Source of the DNA: Gymnopus androsaceus JB14 | Lineage: Eukaryota > Basidiomycota > Agaricomycetes > Agaricales > Omphalotaceae | Direction of reading: 5' to 3' | Length of the DNA: 53,691 bases | Assembly: GCA_009733575.1 (NCBI GenBank) | Contig: ML769789.1 | Location: forward strand, 1 to 53,691 | Part shown: positions 10,900 through 21,799 of the stretch, one piece after another | How the letters are laid out: the number at the start of each line of letters is the position of its first letter | How positions within the stretch are numbered: position 1 is the stretch's first letter | The notes under the pieces: generated by a model | The model's input: the letters and a program-made list of their open reading frames with translations, nothing else | What the model was told of the DNA's origin: nothing | Database searches by the model: none | Program-made: the position numbers and the translations under genes

Positions 10900-13778
10900 T
10901 CAATCCTTTTCAAGCTTCAACAACTCATGGACAGACCTCAACTCCTCGCACACGCTGGGGCCAAGACACTTGTGCCTCAATTTGGAATGCTCAAAATCAA
11001 TGATAAGAGGGCCTCCCGAATCCTCCGTACCCTCTAGGATGTTGCGACCAGCAATATCACCATGTTCAATGCCAATGGCATGCAGGTTGACCATTTGATC
11101 AAATAGAGTCTGCTTGCTACAATGATATTAGTGCGAGACTGGATTCGAGACAAAGTAGTCAATACCTTTCTTTCGGAAGAGCGTCAGCACTCCTAGGCAT
11201 CCCGAAATTCGCACCGCCGAATCCAAGAACGAGTGCAATGGCACCCATATTTTCGAATATCCCATAAAAAGACGGAGTGCTACAAAAAGGGGGGGTAAGC
11301 TTTCCTCCTTCTACAGCAATATGCTCGTAGATTTCCGCCTCATGATGCAAAATTGCTCCATGTGAAGTTTTCGTTCCTGCCTCCGCTTCAGGGTTGGTGC
11401 CCCAGTCAGCGAGCTTTACGACAACCGGCAAAGGTTCTTTACCCTCTGACATTGGACCCTCGAGATACAGCTTACCACGCCAGACAATGACGCCTGTTAA
11501 ACCACCGATCTTCTCCTCCAAGATAACACCAACCTTAGTCACTACGCTCAAAGAACCTGACTCATCTTCAGATGGGTTTGGTCCCAAAATATGGGAGCTC
11601 GTGCTTGCACTGTGTACATCTTTGGATGAAGGACTTGACTGCAAAGAGTATGGCGTGTATGTGCTGATATCAGTGGGGGGAGTGGAAAGAACAGAACGGC
11701 TGTCACTACTGTGACTAGAGGGTGAAGGAGTCCCACTGCTGATTGAAGCCAATGATTGTCTGGATGGACTGGGAGTTTTTGTTCTCGAAAATCGTGCTGG
11801 AAGATCCAGAGGATTTTTGACAGGCTCAGAAATGGTCAATGGCAAAATCCTTGTAAAGTGGCTGAAGCCGCTTGAGCCCAGATGCGTGCCAGGACAATTG
11901 AATGCCAGATGTAGACCCTAAGAATAAAAATGAGATGACAGTACTTGGATCAAACAAATGAACTCACCTCAGGCCGAATCTGAATGTCCTGATATTGACG
12001 GGCTCTTTTGTCAGTGTTCCCGGAAGATATGGAGGGAGAGTGACGGCCGCGTTTTCGGGCAGTACTCCCGGAGCCTCCTCCACCTGAGAAATTGGCTCCT
12101 CCACCAGATCCGGCACCTCCGCCGCCCCCGGCACCTCCACCAGACCCACCACCCCTGGGTCGACCTCCATCATGGACATCCAATCTGAGAGGCTTTGTTG
12201 ACTTCTTCTGCTTCTGCTTCTGACTCCTCAGGCGGCTCTGATTTCCACCAGCCATGCCCTCCTCCTCAGGCGGGAGATAATTACCATCATTATCATAATC
12301 ACCATCATTGGGATCATGCGATGGGGCCCTGTTGTAGCGGTCATTGTCAACCTTGGGAGCAGCATTGGGAGCAAAGATATCACTCCACGGAGTCATCTCA
12401 CTCTCTTCTTCACTCCGATTTCTGGCATCTTCCCAAGCATCAACAATCCAGGAAGCTTGTCGGATGATATAACCCTCTGCTTCAGCGTGATCGAAGGGAG
12501 AAATAATTGCTTGCGAAGATTGGCGGACCCGCTGAACACCAAAGGATGTGTTGAAGGAGGTAATGCTCCCAAACGTTAAATTATGGCGGACCATTTGTGC
12601 CCAGCACTGGAGACAGAAAATTAAGCAAAGGACAGAGATCCAAGAGCGTTCAAAGAAATCACCTGGATAAATATATGGCGTACACGGGGTACCCACCTCA
12701 TGATCTCGGTCACGTCAGGAACTTGGAGGCCAGCATCGTTAACTTGGGATTTCAACTCGATGTTCCATAAATTTCGCATATGAGGATGAACCTTCTCAAC
12801 CCATTCATCTCGATATTTGGGCTCCCTAACAGTTGCATCACCAACAACTTCGGGTGTCGTATCCGAGGATAATGAAATGATACGAAGGATGCGGATGATC
12901 TCTGTGTCAATGTCATCCAGATTGGAAGAGGCAGCAAGGCCAAATTGCTCGGCGCTGTCGAGAGGCAAATTCCATTGAAAATGATGAGCATCATGCGAGT
13001 TTCTAAACTCTAGACAGCTTTTACAATCTGTTTGCTGCCAGAGTTCAGTGAAGGCTCCGCATTGCATTAGTCGAATCAGTGAGAGGAGGGTAAGGTATGC
13101 AATGGGATTCCCAAGTAGAAGATTCTTGCATTCCATGGTGCTTATACACTCCATGTAAGCGTTTGAGCTTAAGTCTTGAACCAGCGGCCATATAGGCTCA
13201 CACTTCCCTTTCAGCAGATTATCGAAGACCTCGGTTTGTGTCTTGGTCAAAAGTCTGATTATGATGTCAGCTTTGACGTCCCGCTCGAGACTAGTGGTTG
13301 CGACAAGGAGTCTCCAGGTATTAAGATGCTCTATCTGCCTTTCCGAAAGATCAAATAGCACAAGAGTAGCGAGACGAGTGACAACATCAAATGCTTGCCT
13401 CTGCGCATCCACCACACCATCCTCGTTGTGCACGAAGAAATTTGCTCCGATGGTCTGTAGTATCATTGTCCATCTACTCTCCAGCTCATGGGCATGTGTT
13501 CCTCGAAGAGCCTTTACGGACGCCTCCCGATCGCAAGCGAATAATCGCTGAAAGTAGCGATCCGAGGCAGAAGAGACTTCCTCAGAGTCAATATTATTGC
13601 CTAAGGGGCGCGGGTTACCGAAAGAAATTTTCTGCGGTTGTAGCATCGAAGGCATGTGAAGATCATAGAATGATGGTCTGCGGGTGGATAGAGAGGTAGT
13701 GTGAGGAGAGGCTGGTGTCAGGGGCTGAACTCTGGTCCAACGCAAGAGGTTGTTCTGAAGCTCTTCGTTTGAATTCAT
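10900..13778 (-). CDS. Protein kinase-like protein with long N-terminal region
   Basis: Four exons read through cleanly: 13778-12663, 12606-11968, 11917-11166 and 11116-10900, giving 907 residues; all junctions are GT-AG. Residues 1-372 are mostly helical and unrecognised. About residues 500-565 are a glycine-rich linker followed by a basic, nuclear-localisation-like patch (STARKRGRHS, KRARQ). A serine/proline-rich stretch follows. The kinase-like domain is at the end: VVVKLADWG supplies the ATP-binding lysine, HEAEIYEHI the C-helix glutamate, HGDIAGRNIL the catalytic loop (Asp and Asn present) and IIDFEH the metal-binding Asp (DFE instead of DFG). The C-lobe after this is very short (about 35 residues), so substrate-binding helices are minimal. 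This resembles the divergent fungal kinase-like/APH-like families; substrate unknown. Its start lies 168 bp from the F-box gene start. Confidence 0.8.
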
Positions 13779-13946
13779 TGCGAGGGTTGAGAAAGACAGA
13801 GGTGTATGCTACTTAAATGCTGATATCTGACTGTCAAGGAATTGATGCTAACAACAATAGATCTAGAGTATTCAGTGAACAACGGCAGAGAAAAAGAACA
13901 AAGGAAACGCCACCGGCATAGTGCCTTAGCGCTCGTGGGAGATCAC

Positions 13947-15396
13947 ATGACTGTCACTGTTTCTTCATCCACCACCATGTTGTTGCCTGAGGAGCTGGTC
14001 CACGATATCTTCAGCTATCTCGCGTACCATTCCAAACCCAGGATGCAGTGCGAACTTCCAGAACTTCAATTCGAATGCAACACAACGGACATCCTCTCTC
14101 TCTCACTAGTCAATCGACGGTTACGACGGATTGGCTTGCCATTCCTCTTCGCATCTTTGCGTATCAAGGGACTTACAGACGTCAAGAAACTGAAAGATCA
14201 GGGGCCACTATTTTTTAAATATACAAAGTATGTTTTTTAAAAATTTCGTGCCGTCGATTTACTGATAATCCTAGGATGCTGATATTGCGCATGCTTTCCC
14301 TGCTTGACGAGGAAGGGATGGAGATTTTACTCCAATCGATTCCTCACCTCAAACGTCTCACATGTGTTGATGCTAGGTGTACCATGTCCATTGCCTTGCT
14401 CAATGCACTCCATGAACACCCCAATGTTTCTACGATTCATGTGCAGAAGCTTCCCAAAGGGTCCGTCCAATTTGACCTATCAAAAGTCGTGCTCAAGCAA
14501 TCCGAATTGGCTGATCCTCGTCGTTGTTGGCTAGCACCAAGTGGCATGAAGGTTTCACAACTTATTATCCGCCAGCCTGAACTACTCACAGATGAGTTCG
14601 GACTACAAACTTTCAATGGCCTTTGCGAACTCGACCTATCAATGAGGCGTTTTCCTGTCATTGTTTCGTGGCTCCCAGAATTTACAGCTGCTCATCCAAA
14701 CCTGAAGAAGATCAGGTTCATTTATGGGCGCAAGGATTTTTTCACTTACCACACACTCCCTTTCATCTCTTCTTTCGTCGAGGAAGCGGGTAGCAGAAAG
14801 CTTGCTGATGCATATTATATTACCCGCTTTTTTATTACTCGACCGGATATCTGTTCGACTTCGGCCCAGGAATGGCGTGTCACTGGTTTAACGATAATCA
14901 TCAGATCATCTTTAATCGAAATCCTCTCCCTCATTTATTCTTCATTCCCCTCAATCCAAACATTGACGTTCGAGTTCGAGGGGAGGCCAGCACGCGGGTT
15001 GTATCACATCGTACGTGCTTTTGCGTACAGTCTTATTTCGTTTGCTGACAGTCCTCTTAGGATGATATTATTGCTATCCTTTGTCTCTTTTCATCGCTCG
15101 AAATATTGGGCTTGCATTGTTTATTCAAGCCGCTTCATTTTGGATGTAGAAAGCCCTGGCGCGCACCCCAGCTTGAAACACCATCAGCTGCCGATATAGC
15201 GGAAGCCGGAATATTATGGTATACTTCCCGCATTGCCCAACGTATACCATCTCTGCAGGCTTTCGAAATCCACGAAGAAGCCTATTATGATGAAGCCAAT
15301 TGCTGCAGTGGTCGTTGGTTTGTTAAAGGGTGGCTCAATGTGCAGAATGCACTTAGCGGTGGTCGAGAGGTTGTTGGAATACTGAAGAAAACTTAA
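13947..15396 (+). CDS. F-box protein with leucine-rich C-terminal region
   Basis: Three exons: 13947-14227, 14275-15010 and 15061-15396, with introns of 47 and 50 bp and GT-AG ends, about 450 residues. The F-box is near the N-terminus: LLPEELVHDIFSYLA, then ILSLSLVNRRLRRIGLPFLF. Irregular leucine-rich segments follow (LLQSIPHLKRLT, LNGLCELDLSM-like, FPSIQTLTFEF, FSSLEILGLH). F-box proteins link substrates to SCF ubiquitin ligases through Skp1; the substrate is unknown. An in-frame ATG at 13842 would add 35 residues. I prefer 13947 (or 13977) because the earlier start lies only 64 bp from the divergent kinase start and its extra residues are low complexity. Such F-box genes are abundant in Agaricomycetes. 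Confidence 0.8.
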
Positions 15397-15844
15397 ATCA
15401 TACCATGTATCTACCAAGGAACCGTCAATTACCTTGTATATTCTCCGGACCACTGAATGTAGACTCCCGAGTCCTTGGTAGAAATTGAGCTCATAAGAAC
15501 AAATGTGTCCGAATGAAATATGTATGTAACGCGCTATCCAAGCCGTGATAAGTTAGACCTCCAAGTCACTGTTGGCGCTGGCGCTTCTGGCCTTACGCCC
15601 GCCGCTCCTTCTTCACTTTATCCGCCTCGACTTTTGTCTTGAAAGCAACTGCCAATCCTTCAACCGGGTTGCATCACACAAGTCGGGTCAAGTTAGAGAG
15701 AAAGGGATATAAAAGCATTAGATATAAGCAGGAATCAGAGGACTGTGGGCTCGGAGGAAGGAGTACGACTGTCGGCCTGCGAGGAAGACAAGGGGAGAGG
15801 TAGGGAGGTTTGAAGCGACGACAACTTGCTGCCAGAACCGAGCT
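15397..15844. other. Intergenic stretch, nothing supported
   Basis: 3' flank of the F-box gene. No open frame, repeat or structured element was recognised. Confidence 0.4.
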
Positions 15845-16790
15845 CTAGGTCCTGTAGAAATACCTCGATTGTCGGGGATATCCTAGGCCTAGACCTCTAA
15901 AGATTACTGAGCAGAGCGTATCAGTTGGAATGAAAGAAGAATTAAAGAAAAAAAATATCGCATACTGCTCCCGTATCGGATCCTTAGTTCCACAAATCCT
16001 CTCGATCTTCTTCTCAAGCGAGGCCTCCAGATTTTGATTCAACTTTGCTGAGCTGGCCTGTCAATCCGCCAAGACCATTCGAGACAGTAACTCAAGCATT
16101 GAATATGTCGCGACTAGAATCAGGTGTAGATACAAGAAACTCCGCGAGACGGAGCCAAAGCCGAAGCCCAACTCGAATCAGGTGAAGGAATCAGTGACCT
16201 AGGTACACTGCTACTCACGTAGCCGTGGTTCAATGGAGACTAGTTTGATCCCTAAGCAGAACGAATCTGTAAAATCAGAACGAAGCTGACGGAACGGAAA
16301 ATGACATACCTGGGACCTCGACCGCTCGACTGCTAGACCGCCCAAGTTCCACGAACTCTCTCAATCTCCGCTCTCGAGATTGACTTGCGCTATCAACGCC
16401 AATGCCAACGCCGCGACGCCCATTTCAACTAAAAAATCCCTGACTCCACCGTAGCCAGAAGCTGAAAGGAAGTCGTTGGTGGTAGAATCGCGAAGAACAG
16501 CGAAGATAAGGGAAGATTCTGTTGCAAAGGCGGATTGGATGGGGTAGAGAAGATTGGTTTGCATTTGGCTGAGAGGAGATCCGGTGAAGGAGGGAGTGAG
16601 GGTTACGCCTCACTGGCTCGGTTATTTCTAGAGAGAAAGGGGTTAGTTGATAAAGATAAAGATGAAGAAACAACGTGCCTATCGATATTGGAGCCAAACT
16701 GAGCCCCGAGTCTAGAGATATCTCTACTGGAGATTTGACGGCGGTCGTCGTGGTCGGAAAGCAAGCCACGCGTGCCGGTTAGCATTTCAC
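15845..16790 (-). pseudogene. Dispersed element/gene family R3, minus-strand copy 2
   Basis: The reverse complement matches 32870-33780 over about 900 bp. Reading on the minus strand gives, in order, VKSPVEISLDSG, an intron near 16690-16630, ITEPVRR, FATESSLIFAVLRDSTTNDF, VNLESGD, a non-coding gap, EKKIERICGT and RGLG. The matching frames are open in parts in both copies but broken differently, consistent with decayed copies of one gene or element. No terminal inverted repeats were found at the homology edges. Confidence 0.5.
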
Positions 16791-17280
16791 ATATATTCTC
16801 CTCTACTCCCGCCCCTGCGCCTCCTAATGATGGTTCGTCTCCAATAGGCATCGGAAGCTCCTTATCCCCAACGAGCCATCATTTTGGCGTTGTAGAGAGT
16901 GAGAAGAGCGCCGAGCATACACATGAATTTACAATACAGAAAAACAGAAAGTCAGAAGGGTCGAAAAGGGAAGGAAACCACATACGAAGAATGCAAACTC
17001 GAAGTGTCTCGTCCCTGAATCTCCCGTCTTATACCGATCTCCATGTTCCCGTAACCTCTGTATTTGAGCCCGCCATACAACATTCCTCTTTTATTATTTG
17101 GCCTCGCCCGAGCTCCATCGTTAGATCTCGATGGGTATTCCAGTGGTAGTCAATCAGCAGCACCGACATGAGAACTGAAATTTCGATGACCATGCAAGAC
17201 AATTTATTTATTCTGTAAATGTGAAGGATAAACATGAATTATGTCCTTGCTCAATATCTTAGGACACAGTAAAAATCATA
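16791..17280. other. Intergenic stretch, nothing supported
   Basis: A plus-strand frame (16772-17149) and a minus-strand frame (17029-17235) are open but have no recognisable domain or duplicate in the window. Confidence 0.4.
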
Positions 17281-17835
17281 CTATAGTTCCGTCGGGCTCT
17301 CAGGTGGGATTCCATCGGATGAGTTTTCACGCAGTCTGCGAATCCACTCGATCATGTCCTCGTAGAGCCAGTCTGGCTCTGTAGTATATTGCATTTCGTC
17401 AGTTGAAAGTGAGATAATTAGAAGAGATAACTTACCAGCCCAGTACTTCGGCCAGGTCGTGACAGCCATCCTAACGCCTAAAAATTCCTTTCGAACTTCG
17501 ACAGGAACACACTTCACCAGCCCTCTTAACAGCCTGCGACATTCGTCGGGATGGGGGTTCGGTGGTTGCCCATTGAATGAAGGTACAACCGAATGAGAAT
17601 GGAAGTAGACGGTAGTATCTTTTTCAAACGCTTTGGTCTGCCTCGGAATAACAACTTGATGGAAGCACGAGTCGTGAAAAAATTCATTGATAGCCCAAGC
17701 CTAATCGTGACGCCAGGCGGAGCTGATTCTTTCTGCGGAGAGGATGTGCTCTACAATAAGCTGGAGCTGGCGCTCGGTAAGGATAGCACCAATAAGGTAG
17801 GTTGTAGGCGTAGAAGCAGGCTCTGGGGTTTTCAT
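17281..17835 (-). pseudogene. Small two-exon gene with one in-frame TAG
   Basis: From ATG at 17835 the frame reads MKTPEPASTPTTYLIGAILT and on to SSAWRHD, then one TAG (near 17698). It continues in the same frame as AWAINEFFHDSCFHQVVIPR through to CVPVEVRKEFLGVRMAVTTW. It then splices (donor 17435, acceptor ending 17379) to EPDWLYEDMIEWIRRLRE and stops at 17281. The total would be 165 residues. A single stop in an otherwise continuous, hydrophilic, well-spliced frame suggests a recent nonsense mutation, or a gene starting after it. I recognise no family. Confidence 0.5.
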
Positions 17836-18093
17836 CGTGGTTAAACTTCAACTTCAACTTCAATTTATGTAATTTACTGTGGTACTGTAATGGTAAGCTC
17901 GCGGATGCGAGGACTTGGTAGATGTCGTAGGATACGCGCATCCCGGAGCAGTGCATCTGAATCTAGCAGAAACGATCGGCATTTTGGGGTGTTCTGTACG
18001 CTGAAAGACGCGTACTTGGGTATTTGAATTGAGTTCGGACTTGACGACTGTTTGCAGCGTGGACGGCCAGTGATTTAACGCTCCAAAGGCTCG

Positions 18094-18359
18094 CTAACTA
18101 ACAAAAATGGATGAATCCAGTTGTTTTCTCTACTGGACGAGTCCAGTAAAGGGCTGAGGTTGTTCGCGGTCTTGATGATGGTTGAGAAGAGAGTTAGGCG
18201 CCGGCGCTTAAAGCGCCGAAGCGGGATCCAATTTTTCAGTTTAAGCGCCACGTCTTTTCTATGTATACTGCGTATACGCTGGGCTGTCTTTCTTAACACT
18301 GGAATTCTATATTTACTGGACTCGTCCAGTAAAACGTTGACTGGATTCATCCAGTTAGT
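18094..18359. mobile_element. Inverted-repeat element (MITE candidate)
   Basis: The two ends are inverted copies of about 45 bp. Each contains two palindromes: TGGATGAATCCA (within ACTGGATGAATCCAGT on one side) and TACTGGACGAGTCCAGTA. The left end starts CTAAC and the right end finishes GTTAG. The ~265-bp body includes a near-palindrome CGGCGCTTAAAGCGCCG at about 18203. There is no transposase, so it would be non-autonomous. A clear target-site duplication was not found. Confidence 0.55.
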
Positions 18360-18424
18360 GTCAGGAACTTGGGAGCCGTGGTTTACAAGTCCTTGAGAAT
18401 CTGTCTTCATTGCGGCAGACATTG

Positions 18425-19990
18425 TTTGGCAAGAATTCAGGTCAATCCTCGTTCTATTGGCCCGAATTCGGGCCAAAATCTTTCCTTGCAATTTCCTTGA
18501 GATACGCTGGTCTATATCCTGGGATGGGCAAGACAGAGGTTTAACTTGGCATTGCTTGGATGGATTACTTGGTGCCTTGGTACGTAACTAGAGTTTTACA
18601 CTTTTACGCTAGTATTAATTCTCATTTACTTTTGCTATAGTACTTGTAGCGCCAAGTGCCATTTTCAATGGGAATTCAGGTCGATTTGAGTGGCTTTGCG
18701 CAACGTCACGGAAGGAGAAAATTGTGGCCTGCTGGCTCATCAGGAAAAGGGGGGAAAAACTTTCAGGCACTTTTGCCGGTTGTACAAGCTTGCACAACCC
18801 CAAAAAGCCCGAAAGTCCGCAACCTCGCAAGTCAACCCGTTTTTTCCGCAACTGTCGGATTTTCCCATATGCGCTCACATCTTTTCCTGCATAAAACACT
18901 TATTCTTTCATACACATCAGTTGCTCGCTTTCAATGAAGAAGACAAATAACTCTTATACTGATATTTATTATTTACTAGTACAATTTGTTTCGAATGAGC
19001 CATAATTGTTATCAAAATTTTACTTGCGAGCTTGCATACAAGTAGAAAAGCCTCCGCAAGCGCCGAAAGCTCGCAAGTTTTTTCCCCCATTTGCTGATGC
19101 TGTCATTTGATCCTCTTTGCATTTGTCCTTATCAATGCAAGATGCTTTGCTAGTTCTCTAGCGGCAATCTTGGTGTGTGAGTACAGTTTCCACCAGTATC
19201 AGTTCTGATTTGTGTTTGCTTCAGGTCAACCCGCTTTTTTTAACCCGGATTCCAGTTGTTTTTGGTGGCTTAGCATAAAGTCAAGCTTTTGGTATAATAT
19301 CTAGTTATGCAAGTTCAATATAACGTTTGTTTTGTACAGTAAGAGTGACTTTGCCAATGGAATGAGCATGCACTATGCATTGCGGGCTCTGCGGGAGGTC
19401 AATGCAAGTTTTGAAACATCAGGAACTGTCATCCAAGTGACTATACCTTGCACACAAATCCACACAGGAGTTTCAGGCGACTGGGTCACTGAGAAAACCC
19501 TGCCCAGTGCATTCCAGACCTCCGGTACATGATTGCACGAAGCTATGGGTTTGAAACCCATTTTTTTCCATGTAGATATAAGCGGGGTTATTGAGAGTAT
19601 CAGTCGCGTTATTAAAATATCCAGTATTTTTGAGCTTTTCAAGTTTTCAAGCGGTTTTTAAGGAGATTCTGATGTTTCAAGTAATAGGTTGTCCAATAGA
19701 TTGTCGTGGTAGTGGAAAAGGCCCAAATCGGGGCCTTTCTGGTTGTGAAAGTTGGCATCCTTTATAATGAAAGACACGTTTGGATGAAACAAGGAATGCT
19801 AGACCTGGCTGGGATTATCTACCTAAAAGGCCCGAATCGGGGCCAACTGCTTTGTGATTTCAATAAGCATGTAAACCTCCATGATAAGAGTTGAATAAGA
19901 GGTTTTTACATGAACCGTGAACCAATGTCAAGTCTCTGTAGGCTCAGCAAGGTGGCCCGATTTTGGGCAGTCAGTGTGTTTATGGTCATT
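18425..19990. repeat. Cluster of AATT/AAT-centred palindromes in gene-poor DNA
   Basis: TTGGCCCGAATTCGGGCCAA at 18457-18476 is a perfect 20-bp palindrome. Related, less perfect sites are GAATTCAGGTC at about 18433 and 18668, GGCCCAAATCGGGGCC at about 19720, GGCCCGAATCGGGGCC at about 19828 and GGCCCGATTTTGGGC at about 19954. No gene is supported between them; small open frames in the region look like chance. Confidence 0.6.
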
Positions 19991-20124
19991 ACTGCTGGAG
20001 TAATATGGCCGACCGGGGGAAAAGTAAGGATGCCAGTGTGTTGTACATGCCTAAGGGTAAGTGTCATCTTGATTGGACTAACAGATAACTACAAATGCAC
20101 TGAAGATATAGGTGTTTCACCTAA

Positions 20125-20405
20125 CTTAGCGGAGGTATTCGCTGTGAATGGGTTGCACAGCCACTGATTGTAATGATGTGGGATGCTTCCAAATATGGCT
20201 AGGATAGTTGACTCAAAATTTTGGGGCAAACAGAGCAGCAGTTAATGAGTGAACATGTTATCTTGTAGTGCAAGGTATGGAGCTATTCGCTGTGAAAGGG
20301 TTGCACAGCCACTGATGGCAATGATGTAGGATGCTTCCAAATAAGAATAAAAAGGTTGAGTCAAAATTTGGTGGCAAACAGAGCAGTGGTTGATGAGCGA
20401 ATGGC
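20125..20405 (+). repeat. Two-copy tandem repeat of about 135 bp
   Basis: TATTCGCTGTGAA.GGGTTGCACAGCCACTGAT and the following GATGCTTCCAAATA, GACTCAAAATTTTGG-like and CAAACAGAGCAG segments appear at about 20135-20262 and again at about 20283-20405, diverged by roughly 10 percent. Confidence 0.7.
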
Positions 20406-20578
20406 TTGAAAAACTTTGAAAGGCACTATGGGGTATAGTGACTACCGGGATACCCCGTAGGAATAATGATGTCATTAGACTAGTGGTCGATCGGATCCCC
20501 GGGTTTTGATCGGATCCCCGGGTTTTTCTCATGCTCCATGCAGCCTTCCTGGACCTGGGAGATGTTTTTTGCAGTGTA

Positions 20579-21110
20579 TCATTGAGCCAAGTGTTCATTT
20601 AATGATATGAGTTGAATACAATAGCAGGTTGTCCAGAACAGACTGTGTGCATATCTATATCCAGGTAAGTAGGTTCGATGTGATAGCAGGTCATCCAAGA
20701 CGGACTGTGTGTATCCAGTTAGCAAGCATTTAACAATAACAATATGAGTTGGCAGCAATAGCAGGTTAGACAGACTGTGTGCATATCTATATCCAGGTAA
20801 GTAGGTCCGATGTGATAGCAGGTCGTCCAAGACGGACTGTGTGTATCCAGTTAGCAAGCATTTAACAATAACAATATGAGTTGGCAGCAATAGCAGGTTA
20901 GACAGACTGTGTGCATATCTATATCCAGGTAAGTAGGTCCGATGTGATAGCAGGTCGTCCAAGACGGACTGTGTGTATCCAGTTAGCAAGCATTTAACAA
21001 TAACAATATGAGTTGGCAACAATAGCAGGTTATCCAGCACAGACTGTGTGCATATCTATATCCAGGTAAGTAGGTTCGATGTGATAGCAGGTCGTCCAAG
21101 ACGGACTTCG
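20579..21110. repeat. 132-bp minisatellite, about four copies
   Basis: GACTGTGTGCATATCTATAT recurs at 20641, 20773, 20905 and 21042 (spacings 132, 132, 137), and the units in between are nearly identical. Because 132 is divisible by three, the minus strand stays open for 153 codons with a repeated peptide (VIVKCLLTGYTQSVLDDLLS). I regard this as a by-product, not a gene. Diverged units continue at about 21540-21790, beyond an inserted foldback element. Confidence 0.85.
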
Positions 21111-21117
21111 TCACACC

Positions 21118-21486
21118 CCGAATAATTATGCTTCAGTCTGACTGAAACATTGTAGTAAATGAATAACTTCAATATATAAGGGAGATGTACTTTTTAGAAT
21201 ATAGAAAATACAGTAGGTATTTCATAGAATTTGGAAAGGGAATTAATTCAGCCAATTTGAATATTGAATTTTCTGCAAATTTCCGAAACAACATTTTCGG
21301 CCAGGATGTGATGTAATTCAGTCCAAAAAACGTCACTTTGGAAATTCGAGCTTCAGATTGTCTGAATTAATTTGTTTCTTAAACCGTAAGAGATATTCAC
21401 TTTCAGTTTTTCTCAGAAAAATTACATTTCCCTTATGGATTGAAATAATATATTTCTCATAATGCTTCTGACTGAAGCATGCGTAT
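21118..21486. mobile_element. Foldback/MITE candidate inserted in the minisatellite
   Basis: The segment is an imperfect long inverted repeat. Its ends are ATGCTTCAGTC (21130) and GACTGAAGCAT (about 21471). Inward, AAGGGAGATGTACTTTTT (21179) pairs with AAAAATTACATTTCCCTT (about 21418). Further in, AATTAATTCAGCCAATTTGAA pairs with TTCAGATTGTCTGAATTAATT (about 21350). Minisatellite sequence lies on both sides. It is AT-rich and non-coding. Confidence 0.6.
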
Positions 21487-21489
21487 ATG

Positions 21490-21795
21490 ATTGAGTTAGG
21501 ACTGTATGTAATCAGTCAAGCCTTTAAGTATTTGATAACGTAGATTGGATGTAATAGCAGGTCATTCAAGATGGAGAGTGAGGTAAGCATAGAATGAGAT
21601 AAGCATGCATTTACTGATGTAAGTTGGATGTAATAAGTAACAGGTCATCTAAGACGGACTGTGTGTATCTAGGTAAACACTGATGTAAGTTGGATGTAGC
21701 AAGTAACAGGTTATCCAAGACAGACTGTGTATATTTAGGTAAGCTTATATTAGCTGATGTGAGTTGGATATGATAGCAGGTTGTCCAAGATGGAT
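21490..21795. repeat. Degenerate continuation of the minisatellite
   Basis: Units with AGCAGGTCATTCAAGATGG, AACAGGTCATCTAAGACGGA and AGCAGGTTGTCCAAGATGG show the same core as the 132-bp array, but with irregular spacing and more divergence. The array was probably once continuous across the foldback element. Confidence 0.6.
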
Positions 21796-21799
21796 CCTA

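Noticed and set aside
18656..18950. Open frames on both strands around 18.6-18.95 kb as a gene
   Set aside because: No domain, no homologue in the window and no splice structure; they overlap each other and a palindrome site.
20480..20526. Duplicated GATCGGATCCCCGGGTTTT resembling a cloning polylinker (BamHI-SmaI)
   Set aside because: Only 11 bp match a common polylinker, the flanks do not, and the tandem duplication fits the repeat-rich surroundings. Vector contamination is not supported.
20579..21040. 153-codon open frame on the minus strand with 44-residue repeats
   Set aside because: It follows automatically from a 132-bp tandem repeat free of stops in one frame; no start context, splice site or homologue supports a gene.
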